From NCBI GenBank assembly GCA_031763025.1, contig JASSKH010000010.1:5327901-5391900 (forward strand): DNA of 64,000 bases, given 5' to 3'. This document shows, piece by piece, positions 1-10,260 of this stretch; the first letter of the stretch is position 1; every line of letters starts with the position of its first letter. The position numbers and the translations under genes were made by a program. This stretch comes from Macrocystis pyrifera (Eukaryota; Sar; Phaeophyceae; Laminariales; Laminariaceae). The notes under the pieces are model-generated. The model saw only the letters and a program-made list of their open reading frames with translations, was not told the DNA's origin and searched no databases.

Positions 1-29
1 TGTCCTATTTACTATAGTCCCCCGTAATA
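1..29. mobile_element. Family A short inverted-repeat element, right end only
   Basis: The terminal repeat of family A (reads out as ...ACTATAGTCCCCCGTAATA) is cut by the window edge. A second isolated terminus follows at about 33-51. Confidence 0.75.
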
Positions 30-71
30 ATAGCTACTATGGTCTCCCGTACTACTACTGTAATACTATAA

Positions 72-188
72 TATTACGGGGGACCATATTAATAGTAAAT
101 AGGACCAGCTGTTGTCAGTAAAAATAGGGAAACATATACCTGGTAGGTTTTTGAGTGTAGCGTAGGTCCTATTTACTATGGTCCCGTG
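72..188. mobile_element. Family A short inverted-repeat element (MITE)
   Basis: The ends TATTACGGGGGACC and GGTCCTATTTACTATGGTCC form inverted repeats of about 28 bp around a ~55-bp core. The core contains AGTAAAAATAGG and TAGGTTTTTG, shared with other copies in this window. A TACCTGGTA motif lies in the core. No coding capacity. Confidence 0.85.
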
Positions 189-191
189 ATA

Positions 192-473
192 GTGTTTTTG
201 GAGAATACCTCGTGTAGCTAAAGTTAACATTTTGACGACTGCATCCACCCTAAGGGAAAAACAAAATGCTTGGAAGTTATGCAGCGCCGAGAAGGAGTTA
301 CGATCATTATCATTTCCCGTTTTAAGTGCAATAACCCATGTGCCGCGTACAAACCAATTCAAATGATACCTATCAATAGCTACAATTGGCCATTGCTCCA
401 GGTTTAACCAACAGATCGCCTTCACACCTCGGATAGATCATACAGATCGTATAGATCATACAGATCATACATT
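192..473 (-). other. Unrecognised open stretch and short AGATCATAC repeats
   Basis: The minus strand is open from about 425 to 192 with protein-like composition (e.g. LNLEQWPIVAIDRYHLNWF) and then runs into the family A element. There is no ATG at its start and I do not recognise the product. It may be an exon fragment or chance. Positions 430-473 hold a short array of ATAGATCATACAGATC-type units. Confidence 0.2.
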
Positions 474-686
474 CCCACTTAATGACCTAGATATTTCACG
501 ATAAGAATACTCCTGATCCGTATTGGTCTACTTCATGTAGCTCATGTTACCGAGTGGAATCTGAATAGTCTGCATGATCTATATAATAATAGCCTGGGTT
601 GGATCTGTGCTACGCATATCCTGCACAACCTCTAGTGTAACGGCAGGCTAGGATTTGTATAATTTAGATGATGGCAAGATCATGAC

Positions 687-920
687 CTACAGCTTAACGT
701 GATCTGTTCGAATTGAGACAGCAAAGTTATCGGCCAGGGCTCTCACCTTGGTCCTGCCGCTGACCCACACAGTGCGGCGGTCGCAAGGGCAGAAGTAACT
801 GCACGGGATACCCCCAACGATCGCCACAATCCACGTCGTCAGGCCGCAATAGCGGTCTTCCACCCACATTCCCATCGTGGGGGCTCCTGGCGGCGCCACA
901 ATCGGCTGCGTAAACGTCAT
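687..920 (-). CDS. Small cysteine-rich hydrophobic protein with CPCDRR motif
   Basis: An ATG at 920-918 opens a 77-codon frame ending in TAG at 687. Residues 1-20 are Pro/Ala-rich. Then comes YCGLTTWIVAIVGG, a short hydrophobic segment, followed by IPCSYFCPCDRRTVW. The order Cys-Gly, hydrophobic stretch, Cys-rich CPCDxR and VW is a pattern I associate with small eukaryotic membrane-associated proteins of unknown function; I cannot name the family. A good splice donor (AAG|GTGAGA) sits at 746-745, after codon 58. The frame could therefore be a first exon of 174 bp (920-747) rather than a complete 77-residue protein. It stands alone between repeats. Moderate confidence that it is coding, low on function. 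Confidence 0.55.
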   Translation of the reverse strand: MTFTQPIVAPPGAPTMGMWVEDRYCGLTTWIVAIVGGIPCSYFCPCDRRTVWVSGRTKVRALADNFAVSIRTDHVKL

Positions 921-1260
921 GTTATACCAGGCGTAGGCACATTATGTACCAGTAGAAAACGTCAATACCCGCGCAAAGGAGGGTGTACGGAAAGGAGAGG
1001 AGGGGAGGGGGGGGAGTTAGTTGGCCTGAGCAATACGATGCTAGAAATAGTCGAGTCGAGGCACGCGATGCTACAGAGTAGTAAATAGTCGCTCTGAGGC
1101 ACCCACGCTATTCACGAACAAATAGTCGACTTGAGGCACGCGGTGTGAGCAAGGGAGGGAGGAGGGAGGGAGGGAGGGGTATGAGGGTGGAGGAGAAGGA
1201 ACGAGGGAGGTTGGAGGTTAGGCGACGGGTCCGTGCGCGATCGGACGGCCGTAAGGGAGA
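921..1260. repeat. Degenerate AAATAGTCGA repeat and polypurine tract
   Basis: Three copies of a motif close to AAATAGTCGAcTTGAGGCACGC lie at 1047-1142. They are followed by a GGGA-rich purine tract at 1145-1215. No gene seen here. Confidence 0.5.
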
Positions 1261-1875
1261 AAGCCAAAGGTGCCACTCGTATCAGTGTTTCGTAAAAACA
1301 AATTGAGCAATAGGGGACCCATTTCCGTGATACAGATTTGCCTACGAGTTCCCTATTCTATAACGAAAAAAAACCCATCCTCTTGGGAAGTATTACGAAG
1401 TTTTCGAACCAAGAAACGGTAACATTTCCTACGTGTAGGCCACGTCGTTAACGTTTCTCTGCTGATGGTTACCAAGACAACAGGGAGCTTCGCGCCAAAG
1501 CTACAGTTGCGCGGTTCTGAAGCGCTATCCATGTGTAGTGCTGACGTGTTCTGCGCTGTACCAGGTAGCTATAGAGTTGTTGTTATCACATGAACTCTCT
1601 GATCAAGGAGTCAGTGGTCACACAAAGGCACAAAGGTGCTGGAGCCATAGGAATACCCGAAAAACCAACAAAAGAAAGGCTGGGAAGCAAGACGCTTCCC
1701 ACCTAAAAATGCACGAGATATAGCAGGCGCACACATGAAATGAAACCAATGTGCGAATTGAATTAACATGACCGCGAGTATCCACTCAACTACAGCATAG
1801 AGTTCCCCCCGTTTCCACTCCCTTCCAGTCGCCTCCCCTTCTCCCCCGTCCCAAAAAACAAAAGGCTCCTCGCAC

Positions 1876-2091
1876 TTGCGGTTCTGGTCTGAAAAACGAA
1901 AAAAGTTTCTGCGCAGGGTGAGTTCAATCCGTCTAACACCCGCTCGTCGACGCTCTGTCTCCCTCCTCCTTCGTCGTCGAATCCAGCTCCTGCCCGCTCA
2001 CTTAGACTGCTGTGCCGTAGTTTGGCCGGTGGAGACGCTTGCTTCCGCGCAAGGACATCCCAATTGAGCATTGCTGCTCTGCCGCTGCTAC
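1876..2091 (-). CDS. Candidate coding exon, product unknown
   Basis: On the minus strand a strong acceptor (pyrimidine tract TCTTTTTCAG, AG at 2093-2092) opens a frame containing MLNWDVLARKQASPPAK, then SSLSERAGAGFDDEGG and QSVDERVLDGLN. The ATG of MLNW is at 2071-2069. The frame is rich in charged residues, unlike the neighbouring shadow frames. A possible donor (GCAA|GTGCGA) ends it near 1876. It could be an internal exon, or a first exon if the internal ATG is used. No domain is recognised. Splice borders are inferred from sequence only. Confidence 0.4.
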
Positions 2092-2726
2092 CTGAAAAAG
2101 ACGCGCGAATCGAATCGTACTAATAGGTCTCCGTGCCGGACGCACCGCGTGCAACCCAACTCTACTGCCACGCCTAAGCCTCGCGGCCACACGCAGCAGC
2201 AAGAAGGTATCACTCCTTGAGGGTGAGTCCGGCCTTACACCTGCCAGAAAGACCTACCCCACTCCCTATAAGCCCGACAGGGCATGCCTCGCAGCATGCC
2301 TTACCGAGGTATCGAGGGGAACGGCGGTAACACCGTATGCTGCTTGAGACACAGAAGGCAAGAGCGGTGAACGCGACAGCCTCCCAGCACAGCGCGCACC
2401 CGAAGAGCTGTGCGGCAGACGGTACCGGCACTCACCAGCATATGAGGGGCAGTAGTGCGCCCATTTAAGCCCATTGGACTCAAGGCCAATGTAAGAGATA
2501 ATACCCGAGGTAACTCGGCTTGTGTCACTAGAAAAAAAAATACTTGGAATTTGTAGCACGGGATTATTTTTCAGCAGCATAAAATATGGCACCAAAACGA
2601 AGATGACACCATGCCAATTGCCTTAAGGTTCGTGGGGTGGTCTTAAAGTGGGGACACCGTTGCACCAGGTACACAGCACAACACGCACGATTCCCACGAC
2701 TGCAGGTTCTCCCGTCATAGACGTAC
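2092..2726. other. No supported gene
   Basis: Several open frames overlap here on the minus strand (one possible donor CTG|GTGAGT near 2440), but none shows a domain or a consistent exon pair. A short GGTCTTAAAGTGGG-like motif at 2638-2650 recurs at 14765, 34270 and 50232. Confidence 0.4.
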
Positions 2727-2836
2727 TATTACGGGGGACCATAGTTAACAGGACTTACGGCACACACAAAAACCTACATATTTACCTATTTTTTACTAAC
2801 AATGTTCGGTCCTGCTTACTGTGGATCCCCGTACTA
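2727..2836. mobile_element. Family A MITE
   Basis: TATTACGGGGGACCATAGT start, core CACACAAAAACCTACATATTT and a degenerate right terminus ending near CCCCGTACTA. About 110 bp. Confidence 0.85.
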
Positions 2837-2869
2837 GTTCATAGCCGAGGCGTGCTACTGCGGAGCTGC

Positions 2870-2979
2870 CACGGGGGGAAATAGTAGTCAGGACCAAATA
2901 TGCTAACTAAAAATCCTGGACTATATAGGTTTTTGTGTATATGATGGGTCCTGATTACTACTGTGGTCCACCGTAATAT
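2870..2979. mobile_element. Family A MITE, opposite orientation
   Basis: Degenerate left end (ACGGGGGGAAATAGTAG), core TATATAGGTTTTTGTGT and right end GGTCCACCGTAATA. Lies 33 bp from the previous copy. Confidence 0.75.
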
Positions 2980-3088
2980 TACCTACTGTTTCGGAGGCTC
3001 CTCATTTGATTATGGTACAGGAGCTCCATACCTCATCCAAAACTTAAGCTTCGAAGGGGAAAAAATGCTAAACTCGATGAACCCCCCC

Positions 3089-3198
3089 TATTACGGGGTA
3101 TCACAGTAATCAGGACCAAATAAGCTCGGCAATAATCCTGGAACGTATTCTCGTAGATTTCTGTCTGTATGATGGGTCCCGATGACTATGTTCTACGG
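3089..3198. mobile_element. Family A MITE, old degenerate copy
   Basis: Starts TATTACGGGGTATCACAGT. The core and right end (GGTCCCGATGACTATG) are recognisable but diverged. This is the third copy within 0.5 kb. Confidence 0.6.
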
Positions 3199-3840
3199 CA
3201 ACAGGTGTATCATAAAACACAAATAAATGGGATACACATACACATACCGGGTTGTTTCTTAGCTTAGGATCTTCGTAGATCGTAAAAATATTCGGCCCAA
3301 AACGTGTTCCTCTATCCTCCCATTATTATTGTAGCACGGGTCTATTGGGCATGCTCTTCGGGGACTCGGTACCGTTCGTACTCCGCTGGAAGGTGCGTAC
3401 TGCCAACCAATTAGCTTGTAGGCTTTCCACAAACGCACACAAGTTGACGACAGTTACATATATCCACCACAGGACGAGTTCCTGGCGAGAGCTACGTACT
3501 ACAGCAGTGGGCTACTAAGGCCAAAAATTATGCCATTATTTATCGAATAACTTTCCCCCTGATTTTTTCTCTTTTTCTTGGGGAAAAAAAAGGAAGAGGA
3601 AGACAGGAATCATTCCCTGAACCAGGAAAATTAACAGAGGCAAAAAAATCAGGGGCGCTCGTTACATGCCCTCATGGTAAGGAGATCAAGTCAGGAAAAT
3701 CAGGAAGTTTAAGGTAGGACAATACACTCTTCGATAATTTCGGCCTTAGTATAGACAATCCTAGAAAACCAAAATACCCGACATAGCTTGTAAACGAAGC
3801 AGTAGATCTAAGAGCAGGAAACACAGTGAGACTACAACGC
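3199..3840. other. No feature seen
   Basis: No repeat, exon or RNA gene could be supported here. Short poly-A and poly-T runs only. Confidence 0.5.
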
Positions 3841-3859
3841 GAGTTTGGTGTAACGTACT

Positions 3860-4000
3860 AAGTGTTGTTATCGCTACTGTATTGTTATTGTCTATTGTTT
3901 TGTTATTATTGTTATTGGTATGGTTATTGCTAGTGTTATTGTTAATGTTATTGATGACGTCATTGCTGTCGTTGTTTATGACGTTGTTGCTGCTTAAACC
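3860..4000. repeat. TTGTTA-rich microsatellite-like tract
   Basis: Imperfect repeats of TTATTG/TTGTTA make spurious Leu-rich and Asn-rich frames on the two strands. Not coding. Confidence 0.7.
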
Positions 4001-4253
4001 ATCGTTGGACGACACGAGCACTTTGCATAACTTCTATCGGGAGTCCGGCCTCTACTTGAGTTTCTACTGCACGCACAAAGAACAGGACAACTGCGTCCCC
4101 TCTCGGAGGGTAAGAGCGAGACTAGGCCAGGGATTCGGCTCGCCGCCACAACAGTCCACAATACCAGCAGTCGGTGCTGGTGCTGCCATCGATAGAGCTG
4201 TTGTTGCTTATCTTGACCGTGGACAACATCATCGACGTTTTCGACGCCTCCGC

Positions 4254-4368
4254 TATCACGGGGGAGCATATTAATAGTAAATAGAACCAAGAGTTGTTAG
4301 TAAAAATAGGCAAATATAAAAGTTTTTGTGGGTACCGTACGTCCTGTTTACTATGGTCCCCCGTAATA
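4254..4368. mobile_element. Family A MITE
   Basis: Left end TATCACGGGGGAGCATATTAA, core GTTAGTAAAAATAGG and a well conserved right end CTATGGTCCCCCGTAATA. Confidence 0.85.
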
Positions 4369-4749
4369 GAACCGACAGCTAAAAACAAAACTACTGTAGA
4401 TGGCTGCTGCATTCTGGCGAGGCGGCTGGCGCGAATTTACATCAAGCCTACGCAGGAAAAGATGTTGGTGCTTGGCTTCCCATTGCACCAGGCGCACCAA
4501 GTACCCCACCCCTGGCTGCACGTCTACACGTCGAGCTGTGCCAGCTCGCCTGGTACCATCCTACAAACAGCAAAGCCGTCCTGTCGTTTTGAAGCACCGT
4601 GCCCGGCACGAGTGTACGAATACGTGGAGGTAAAATATATCAAGGCATCAAAACATGGGACATCTAAACATCCCGTGCTCCCCCTCACCGTGGGTTCAGC
4701 GGCATGTGGCTGTCCAACTACTGCCGTGTTGATCTGATAGAGCGGACAA

Positions 4750-4862
4750 GCAAAGGGGCAAACAAGCAAACAAGCAAACAAGCAAACAAGCAAACAAGCG
4801 AACAGGAAAGGACAAATGAGCAACAAGCAAACAAGCAGACAAGCAAACGAGCAAACAAGCAG
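4750..4862. repeat. (AAACAAGC)n tandem repeat
   Basis: About 13 imperfect copies of an 8-bp unit built from AAAC and AAGC. The Lys/Gln-rich frames through it are spurious. Confidence 0.85.
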
Positions 4863-4999
4863 CCACGGACGGTGATATACACCGCAGTGGGAAATATGCC
4901 AGAAGATAACCCTCAACGTTCCTTGTACACGAACAGAGTGCCCGCAAAAGCTACGTACGTACCTGCTATTACATCAACCCTGCTGATTTGCTGTTGCTA

Positions 5000-5105
5000 C
5001 TGGCACAGCAGCCTCTGAAAAGTGTGAAGGGTGTTACCTACTGAGCTACACTATAGGACTAAAAGATCGATCGATTACCCAGCCCAGGGTAATCCTTAGA
5101 ACACC
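5000..5105 (-). repeat. tRNA-related repeat, copy 1
   Basis: On the minus strand a 9-bp hairpin-like leader (GGATTACCC...GGGTAATCG) is followed by TCCTATAGTGTAGCTCAGTAGG, an A-box-like tRNA sequence. The tRNA body is not completed. The leader and A box are shared with the copy at 5250-5368, so this looks like a tRNA-derived SINE-type repeat rather than a functional tRNA. Confidence 0.5.
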
Positions 5106-5249
5106 CTCCCCTCTCTGAACGGCGGGATCTTTGGGGCGTCGGTACCGTACACGGTCGTACGCTGACCTACCCGCTTCGCTTCAGTACCTGGGGAACCAGG
5201 GAGATGTATCGCGAGGGACCGCACGCGCAAGCGTTTCTGTCAAAGAAAT

Positions 5250-5368
5250 GTTCGAAGTGAGGTTCGAACCCGTGTCCTCGACGACGTCAAAGGTGAAGAT
5301 ATTGCCTACTGAGCTATAGGGCAAAAGAACGATGGATTACCCAACCCGGGGTAATCCTTGGAACAAAA
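5250..5368 (-). repeat. tRNA-related repeat, copy 2
   Basis: Minus strand: the leader GGATTACCCCGGGTTGGGTA precedes GCCCTATAGCTCAGTAGGCA (A box) and ACACGGGTTCGAACC (B box). The spacing suits a tRNA, but the 3' acceptor strand does not pair with GCCCTAT, so it is not an intact tRNA. A pol III-transcribed SINE-like repeat fits best. Confidence 0.6.
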
Positions 5369-5559
5369 GTCGGCCTTAGTCATCTTTAGGCATGTAGGCA
5401 CGATTCCGCTTGTCAGATTGTTGTGACCGAGGTCGAGAATGTCGGGCTTCAGCCACTTCGAGGCTGTCGCACGGCCTAATATATGTCAAGAGCGAAGCAG
5501 GGGGTGGAAAATCTAAAAATGATTCGTAACAAGGTGCGTAAAATATCAAGGTCGTGCTC

Positions 5560-5720
5560 TGTATGGTTTGTGGACTCCAGGTAAGGGTATAGGAGTCTTA
5601 CAGAACTTACAGAAGTTCTGGGTAGATCTGGAAGTCTTACAGAACTCACAGAAGCACAGGGTATTGTATGGAAGTCGTACATAAGTCACAGCAGTTCCGG
5701 GCGGGTATGAGAATGTTGTA
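5560..5720. repeat. Imperfect ~45-bp tandem repeat
   Basis: Units resemble GGAAGTCTTACAGAACTCAC with GGGTAT joints. A further unit lies at about 6820-6875. Confidence 0.55.
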
Positions 5721-5784
5721 CCCGTACCCGTACCCGTTTCCGCACCCTGTTTTTTACCAGGGGTTTTCGCGGGTAATGTCAATT

Positions 5785-6150
5785 CTCACGGGTCGGGTCG
5801 GATCGAGTAAGCTGACCCGACCCGACCCGACCCGAGATAATTTTGAGGTGTGTTGACTTGACCCGACCCGACCCGTGAGATTTTGAAAGCCCCTTGACCC
5901 GACCCGACCCGACCCGCGAGATTTAAGAAATTGTTGACCCGACCCGACCCGACCCGCGATATTTCAGAATCTCCAGACCCTACCCGACCCGACCCGCGAG
6001 ATTTCAAAACGTCCTGACCCGACCCGACCCGACGCGTCACCTTCGAATTGACCCGTGAGACACGGGTTTCATGCTGCTCGGGTCACCTTGACCCGCGAGA
6101 CCATATATCTTGACCCGCAGGTTCGACCCGCGGATCCGGCCTGTGGGTCG
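5785..6150. repeat. (CCCGA)n array, first block
   Basis: Runs of 2-5 GACCC units alternate with a spacer like CGCGAGATTTCAAAA about every 55-60 bp, giving a higher-order repeat. Spurious Arg/Gly/Ser/Val frames result. Confidence 0.9.
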
Positions 6151-6342
6151 ACACTTCAAAAACAACGTAATATTCATTTTTGTGCCCCGCAGCGATATGT
6201 GGCCTGGCTGTAGTGGGTATGGATGAATGCGGGCATGCGTACATGGATTTGGCGGTGTTTTAATGTTTTAATAGATACCAAACGAGTATTATTGAGTATT
6301 TGTACGAGAGAAGCCTTCGGGTAAGAGAGCGGGAAGTTTCAA

Positions 6343-6715
6343 GTGTCGGATCCGCGAACCGGATGCGCGGGTCCGACCCGCGGGTCAACAGAAAACAACT
6401 CGCGGGTCATGCTGGCCCGACCCGCGAATGACCCGTTTCTCACGGGTCATGACCTGATCCGACCCGTGAGCTTTTCATCACCTCTTGACCCGACCCGACC
6501 CGTGAGATTTGAAACATTCTTGACCCGAGCCGACCCGGCCCGACCCGACCAGTGAGAATTGAAAGCCTCTTGACCCGACCCGCGAGATTTGAAACTTCTC
6601 GACCCGACCCGACCCGTGAGATTTTGAACACTTCCAGACCCGACCCGACCCGACCCGTGACATTTTGAACACCCCGTGACCCGACCCGCGGGTCGGGTCA
6701 TGACCCGCGTAAAAC
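6343..6715. repeat. (CCCGA)n array, second block
   Basis: Same pentamer and the same TGAGATTTGAAA-like spacer as 5785-6150, in the same orientation. The two blocks are about 190 bp apart. Confidence 0.9.
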
Positions 6716-7660
6716 CCTGGTTTTCACCCTATTTTCCGGGTATATACACTGCACAAGGGCTGGGTACGGGTATGGGATGGTGTGTCCGTACCCCGACTAT
6801 GGTGGCAAGGGGGTAGATACCTCACAGAAGTTCCGAGTACGTGTATGAATGTCGTACATAACGTACAGATTATGTTTGTACCGTAGGGTAATACCCGTGG
6901 GTAGAGATGCCCCGGGTATGGTTTGGTACGTAACCTCTATAAAAACACAACCTTGTAAAATTTCAAACCAATAGAAAAAAAGCCTCTTTTTTGCTACCCC
7001 ACACCGAAATCAGCTTACTGTAGTGCGCGCCACGTCGGGAATGTGTCGTGCAGCGACGGCAGTGGTGTCTTCTCTATCTAAATCGACCCAGCAGAGGCAT
7101 TCCGTAATCGGTGTCTTAAGCCCATTTTAGGAGCTAGAACCGTTTTCCATTTCGTGTGCCCGAAGACGGAAAATAAATAATTCTCTCTATTTCCAGTACG
7201 AAATAATTAAATTGAAATTGGGGTCAATTTATTTAATTGTTTTGGTCAGATAGCATTTCCGAATCGAAAAATAAATAATTACCGAAAGGTTCCTCGAAGA
7301 TTTTATATATATATATATATACAAGGTTCCCCTCCGGGAGTTCTCCCCGAATCCGGAAAATAAATAATTATATTAGTCTATACTACCACTTTGGTCTTCT
7401 TGAATCGGAATTTAATCAGTCGAACTCATAGCTGACGTATTTCAAAATTTATATTATACATCATGTTAAAAGACGAAAACTACACGCACTACAGGTACGG
7501 AAACGTGCAGTCAAAGTCAGAAAGCGTCCAGCGTCGCCGGTTCACCAGGCATTATTACCGCAGTATGGCGAGGTCACTAGATATAGCCGCTGTAAGTACG
7601 TAACGCCCCCCGTCCCCTACGAAGTCACACAGCAGTCCCCGTATTTCCATACAGAACCCC
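6716..7660. other. AT-rich stretch, no gene
   Basis: Contains three to four copies of GAAAATAAATAATT (near 7165, 7265 and 7358) and a (TA)n tract at 7306-7320. No supported exon. Confidence 0.5.
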
Positions 7661-8357
7661 TGCATGCATTTGCTCCCGCAGGCAGCGGGCAGCTACGCTG
7701 GCTGCCATATTGCCGCAAATAGTAAGACTTTCATAGGGCTGCGAGTACCTTTGGCAGTATCAATCAGAAAATATGATACCGAGTTCGTCAGCAATCAGCG
7801 TGGTACTGGTACTGGGTTGCAGCAGTATTCTGGTCGAGCACATCCCCTCGGCGAAACGGATCTGAGTTTTTCTCTCTGACTACCGGAACGTCATGGCAAA
7901 AAATCGTACAAGTACGAGTATGTGTGCCCAGGTTCGGGACGATAAGCTCGAAATACTTGGAATTATTAACGATACTCTTTGAAGCGGGACCAGACGACAG
8001 CATGAATAATTCGAAATAAACTTTTCGACGGCGTTTGAGCGGAAACGCGAGGTACGCGACTTTGCGAACACCATGCCAAAACACCCACACGAGGAGACTC
8101 AAAATATCAGCTGCGTTCCACCATTTTAGCCAGCAGAGGGAGCCAGAGAGGAGATATGTGCCGCAGGCACATCTCACGGGTCGAAGTACAGGAGTACGAG
8201 GCACACAGGGCCGGGCACACAGCACCAGCAGTATCTGTACGAGTAGCAGGAGTATCGATGACTTCCAACCTTCAAATACCTGACCTGGCAGCTGGTCGGA
8301 CTGGGTAGGGAGGATAATTGAGGAGGAAAACGATGCCAATCTGGATAGGCATCTTAC

Positions 8358-8517
8358 CGGAGCTGTGTCATCGATCCTGGCGTATGCGGTGGCCATGGGT
8401 TCCAGTAGTCGGTACTAGTCGGGGCAGCAGTAGAAGCAGTGGTGTTGGAGTTGGGTGGCAGGGTGGAGCAAGTGGTACTAGTGCGGAAATGGTCGGAGAT
8501 TGCCGCGTTCCTTGTTC
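8358..8517 (-). CDS. Weak candidate exon, Pro/Thr/Ser-rich
   Basis: A possible acceptor (TTCCAAG|GAAC) and a consensus donor (CCG|GTAAGA at 8357-8356) bracket a frame encoding SNTTASTAAPTSTDYWNPWP. A 202-codon minus-strand frame (8396-7788) overlaps it in another phase. The choice of frame is uncertain and no family is recognised. Confidence 0.22.
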
Positions 8518-8644
8518 CTTGGAACGTTATTTTTCGTTTATGGTCCTTTCGGGGAACGCAAGCGGACAAACCTGCTTGCGTGTGTTGCCAAAAGGGTAGA
8601 CAAGAGTGCCTACCTATTGGTGCGTGGCTGCATTTTGGGCCTTG

Positions 8645-8860
8645 CGCTGCTGCTGCTGCTGTGGTGTTGCTGTATACGAAGTATCGTGTAGTTTGGGAAG
8701 CAACCGCGTGCCCATGCGTTCGCCGAGTGCTATCTTGCTGCCTGGTTATGTTTTGGCTACTCGTACAATCTACCGAATCTACCCCACGCACTGCTGTAAC
8801 AGGTGTTACTACTCAGTACTTTTACTACAACAGCAGCAGCAGCAGCAGCAGCAGTAGGTA
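8645..8860. repeat. CTG and CAG trinucleotide tracts
   Basis: (CTG)n at 8648-8662 and (CAG)9 at 8828-8855. Further short CAG runs lie at 9005 and 9143. They generate Ala, Ser and Gln runs in unsupported frames. Confidence 0.8.
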
Positions 8861-9945
8861 CCTGCGGGCAAGCGATCTTTTTTCGAACCTCGAATCTCGA
8901 ACGTCTCTGGTGCACGGTATACGAGGTACACAGCAACACGGCTACATACTGCTACTGCTACTGGTGTAACAACACGCACGCATCATCTAATGCAACAACA
9001 ACAACAGCAGTAGTAGTAGTACCAGTATTTACCCCAAGAAGCAACATAGTTCTACGGCTAAAATGGCCATCATTGTATACGTACGAGTTCGTAAAGCAGT
9101 TGACTTGCCTTTTGCCCGTGTTTCATGAACAACAGCACCGGCAGCAGCAGCAGCAGGTAGATAGCCGGAGATAATACCTACGATCTCGTACATATACTGC
9201 TGTAGTCGGTACGACATTTTCCGCACATAATTTTCTCGTTTGTTCGACCCATGACAGCATGATGACCGAACGTTTACAACTTGTACGAAGGGATTGCGGC
9301 CTACTACTACTGCTAGCAGCTGCTTGCTGCTACACAAGATATAATACCATTCATTGCAAGGGCGGAGGAAGTGAGTACTCTATCTATCTGTAAGTACACC
9401 GTGTTGTTATTAGTACCTTGTTTCCATATTCTACTGGCAGAATGAGAGCACGTGCGCTTGCGAAAGCACTCGTTGCATTTATCGGTGCCTGATTTTCATT
9501 GTTTTACCAAGTGTGTACCAGGTCCTGCGTACTTGTAACTTGTAGTCGATGTCGAGGAAGACAGCCAAAAATCGGACGTTTCATATGATCTTGAAACGGT
9601 TGGGTTGGATATGTGCGGGGGGTATGTGTCCACGATCTAGACATGCAGGACCCAACGTGAAGGCGCGTTCTTGCGAACAAAGCCAGCCTGCAGCAACAGA
9701 AGAAGAGTCGTCGCCTCTTCGTGCGCTCGCCCGCCCAGCCGGTGGTCGATCGCCCTTTGCAACAGCAGGGAAGATCTCGGAGCAAGACACGAGAAGCAAC
9801 CTCGAAGAAACAGGCGATCTTCACTTTTACACTGCAAAGGTGTACGTACGGGGGAGCCTGCATTTCTATGGCCGAGCTACACAGGGGAGGAGGAGGAGGA
9901 GGAGGAGGAGGAGGAGGGAAACACGCTGTTCGTGACACCCGCAAG

Positions 9946-10260
9946 ATGCCGAGCCGCGCTACTACTCTGACGTCGGCGGCCTGCTTGGCAGTTACCTGCT
10001 GCCTCGACACGGGAACCGCGTTTGTGCTCGTTCCGAAGACCGGCAACACCAACAACGCCAGCTTGAGGAACCATGGGCACCCCTCAAGCGCCAACACCCC
10101 CCCCCTCGACGGCGCTGGATTCGGGGAAGGCCAGCTTCTTCCGCGCAACAGCGGATTTGCGGGGCGCCTCCCCCGCGTGCCGTCAGCGATGGACCATGAG
10201 GAAACCTCGCGAGCCGGGTGGAGCCCCCTCCGTCTGCACGACGTGTTCGGCATGGAGGAG
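9946..10260 (+). CDS. First exon, signal-peptide and ASAF-like presequence (left copy)
   Basis: The ATG at 9946 follows a (GAG)n tract (9886-9917). The N-terminus MPSRATTLTSAACLAVTCC is a plausible signal peptide, followed by LDTGTAFVLVP. The TAF resembles the ASAF cleavage motif of plastid presequences in secondary red-lineage algae. The remainder, about 75 residues, is polar and ends LRLHDVFGMEE. The exon is 105 codons, phase 0, closed by the donor GAG|GTGGGT. It joins in phase to the exon at 11569. A run of nine C at 10096-10104 keeps the frame here, whereas the right-arm copy has 13 C and shifts. The function of the mature protein is unknown. Plastid targeting is inference. Confidence 0.5.
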
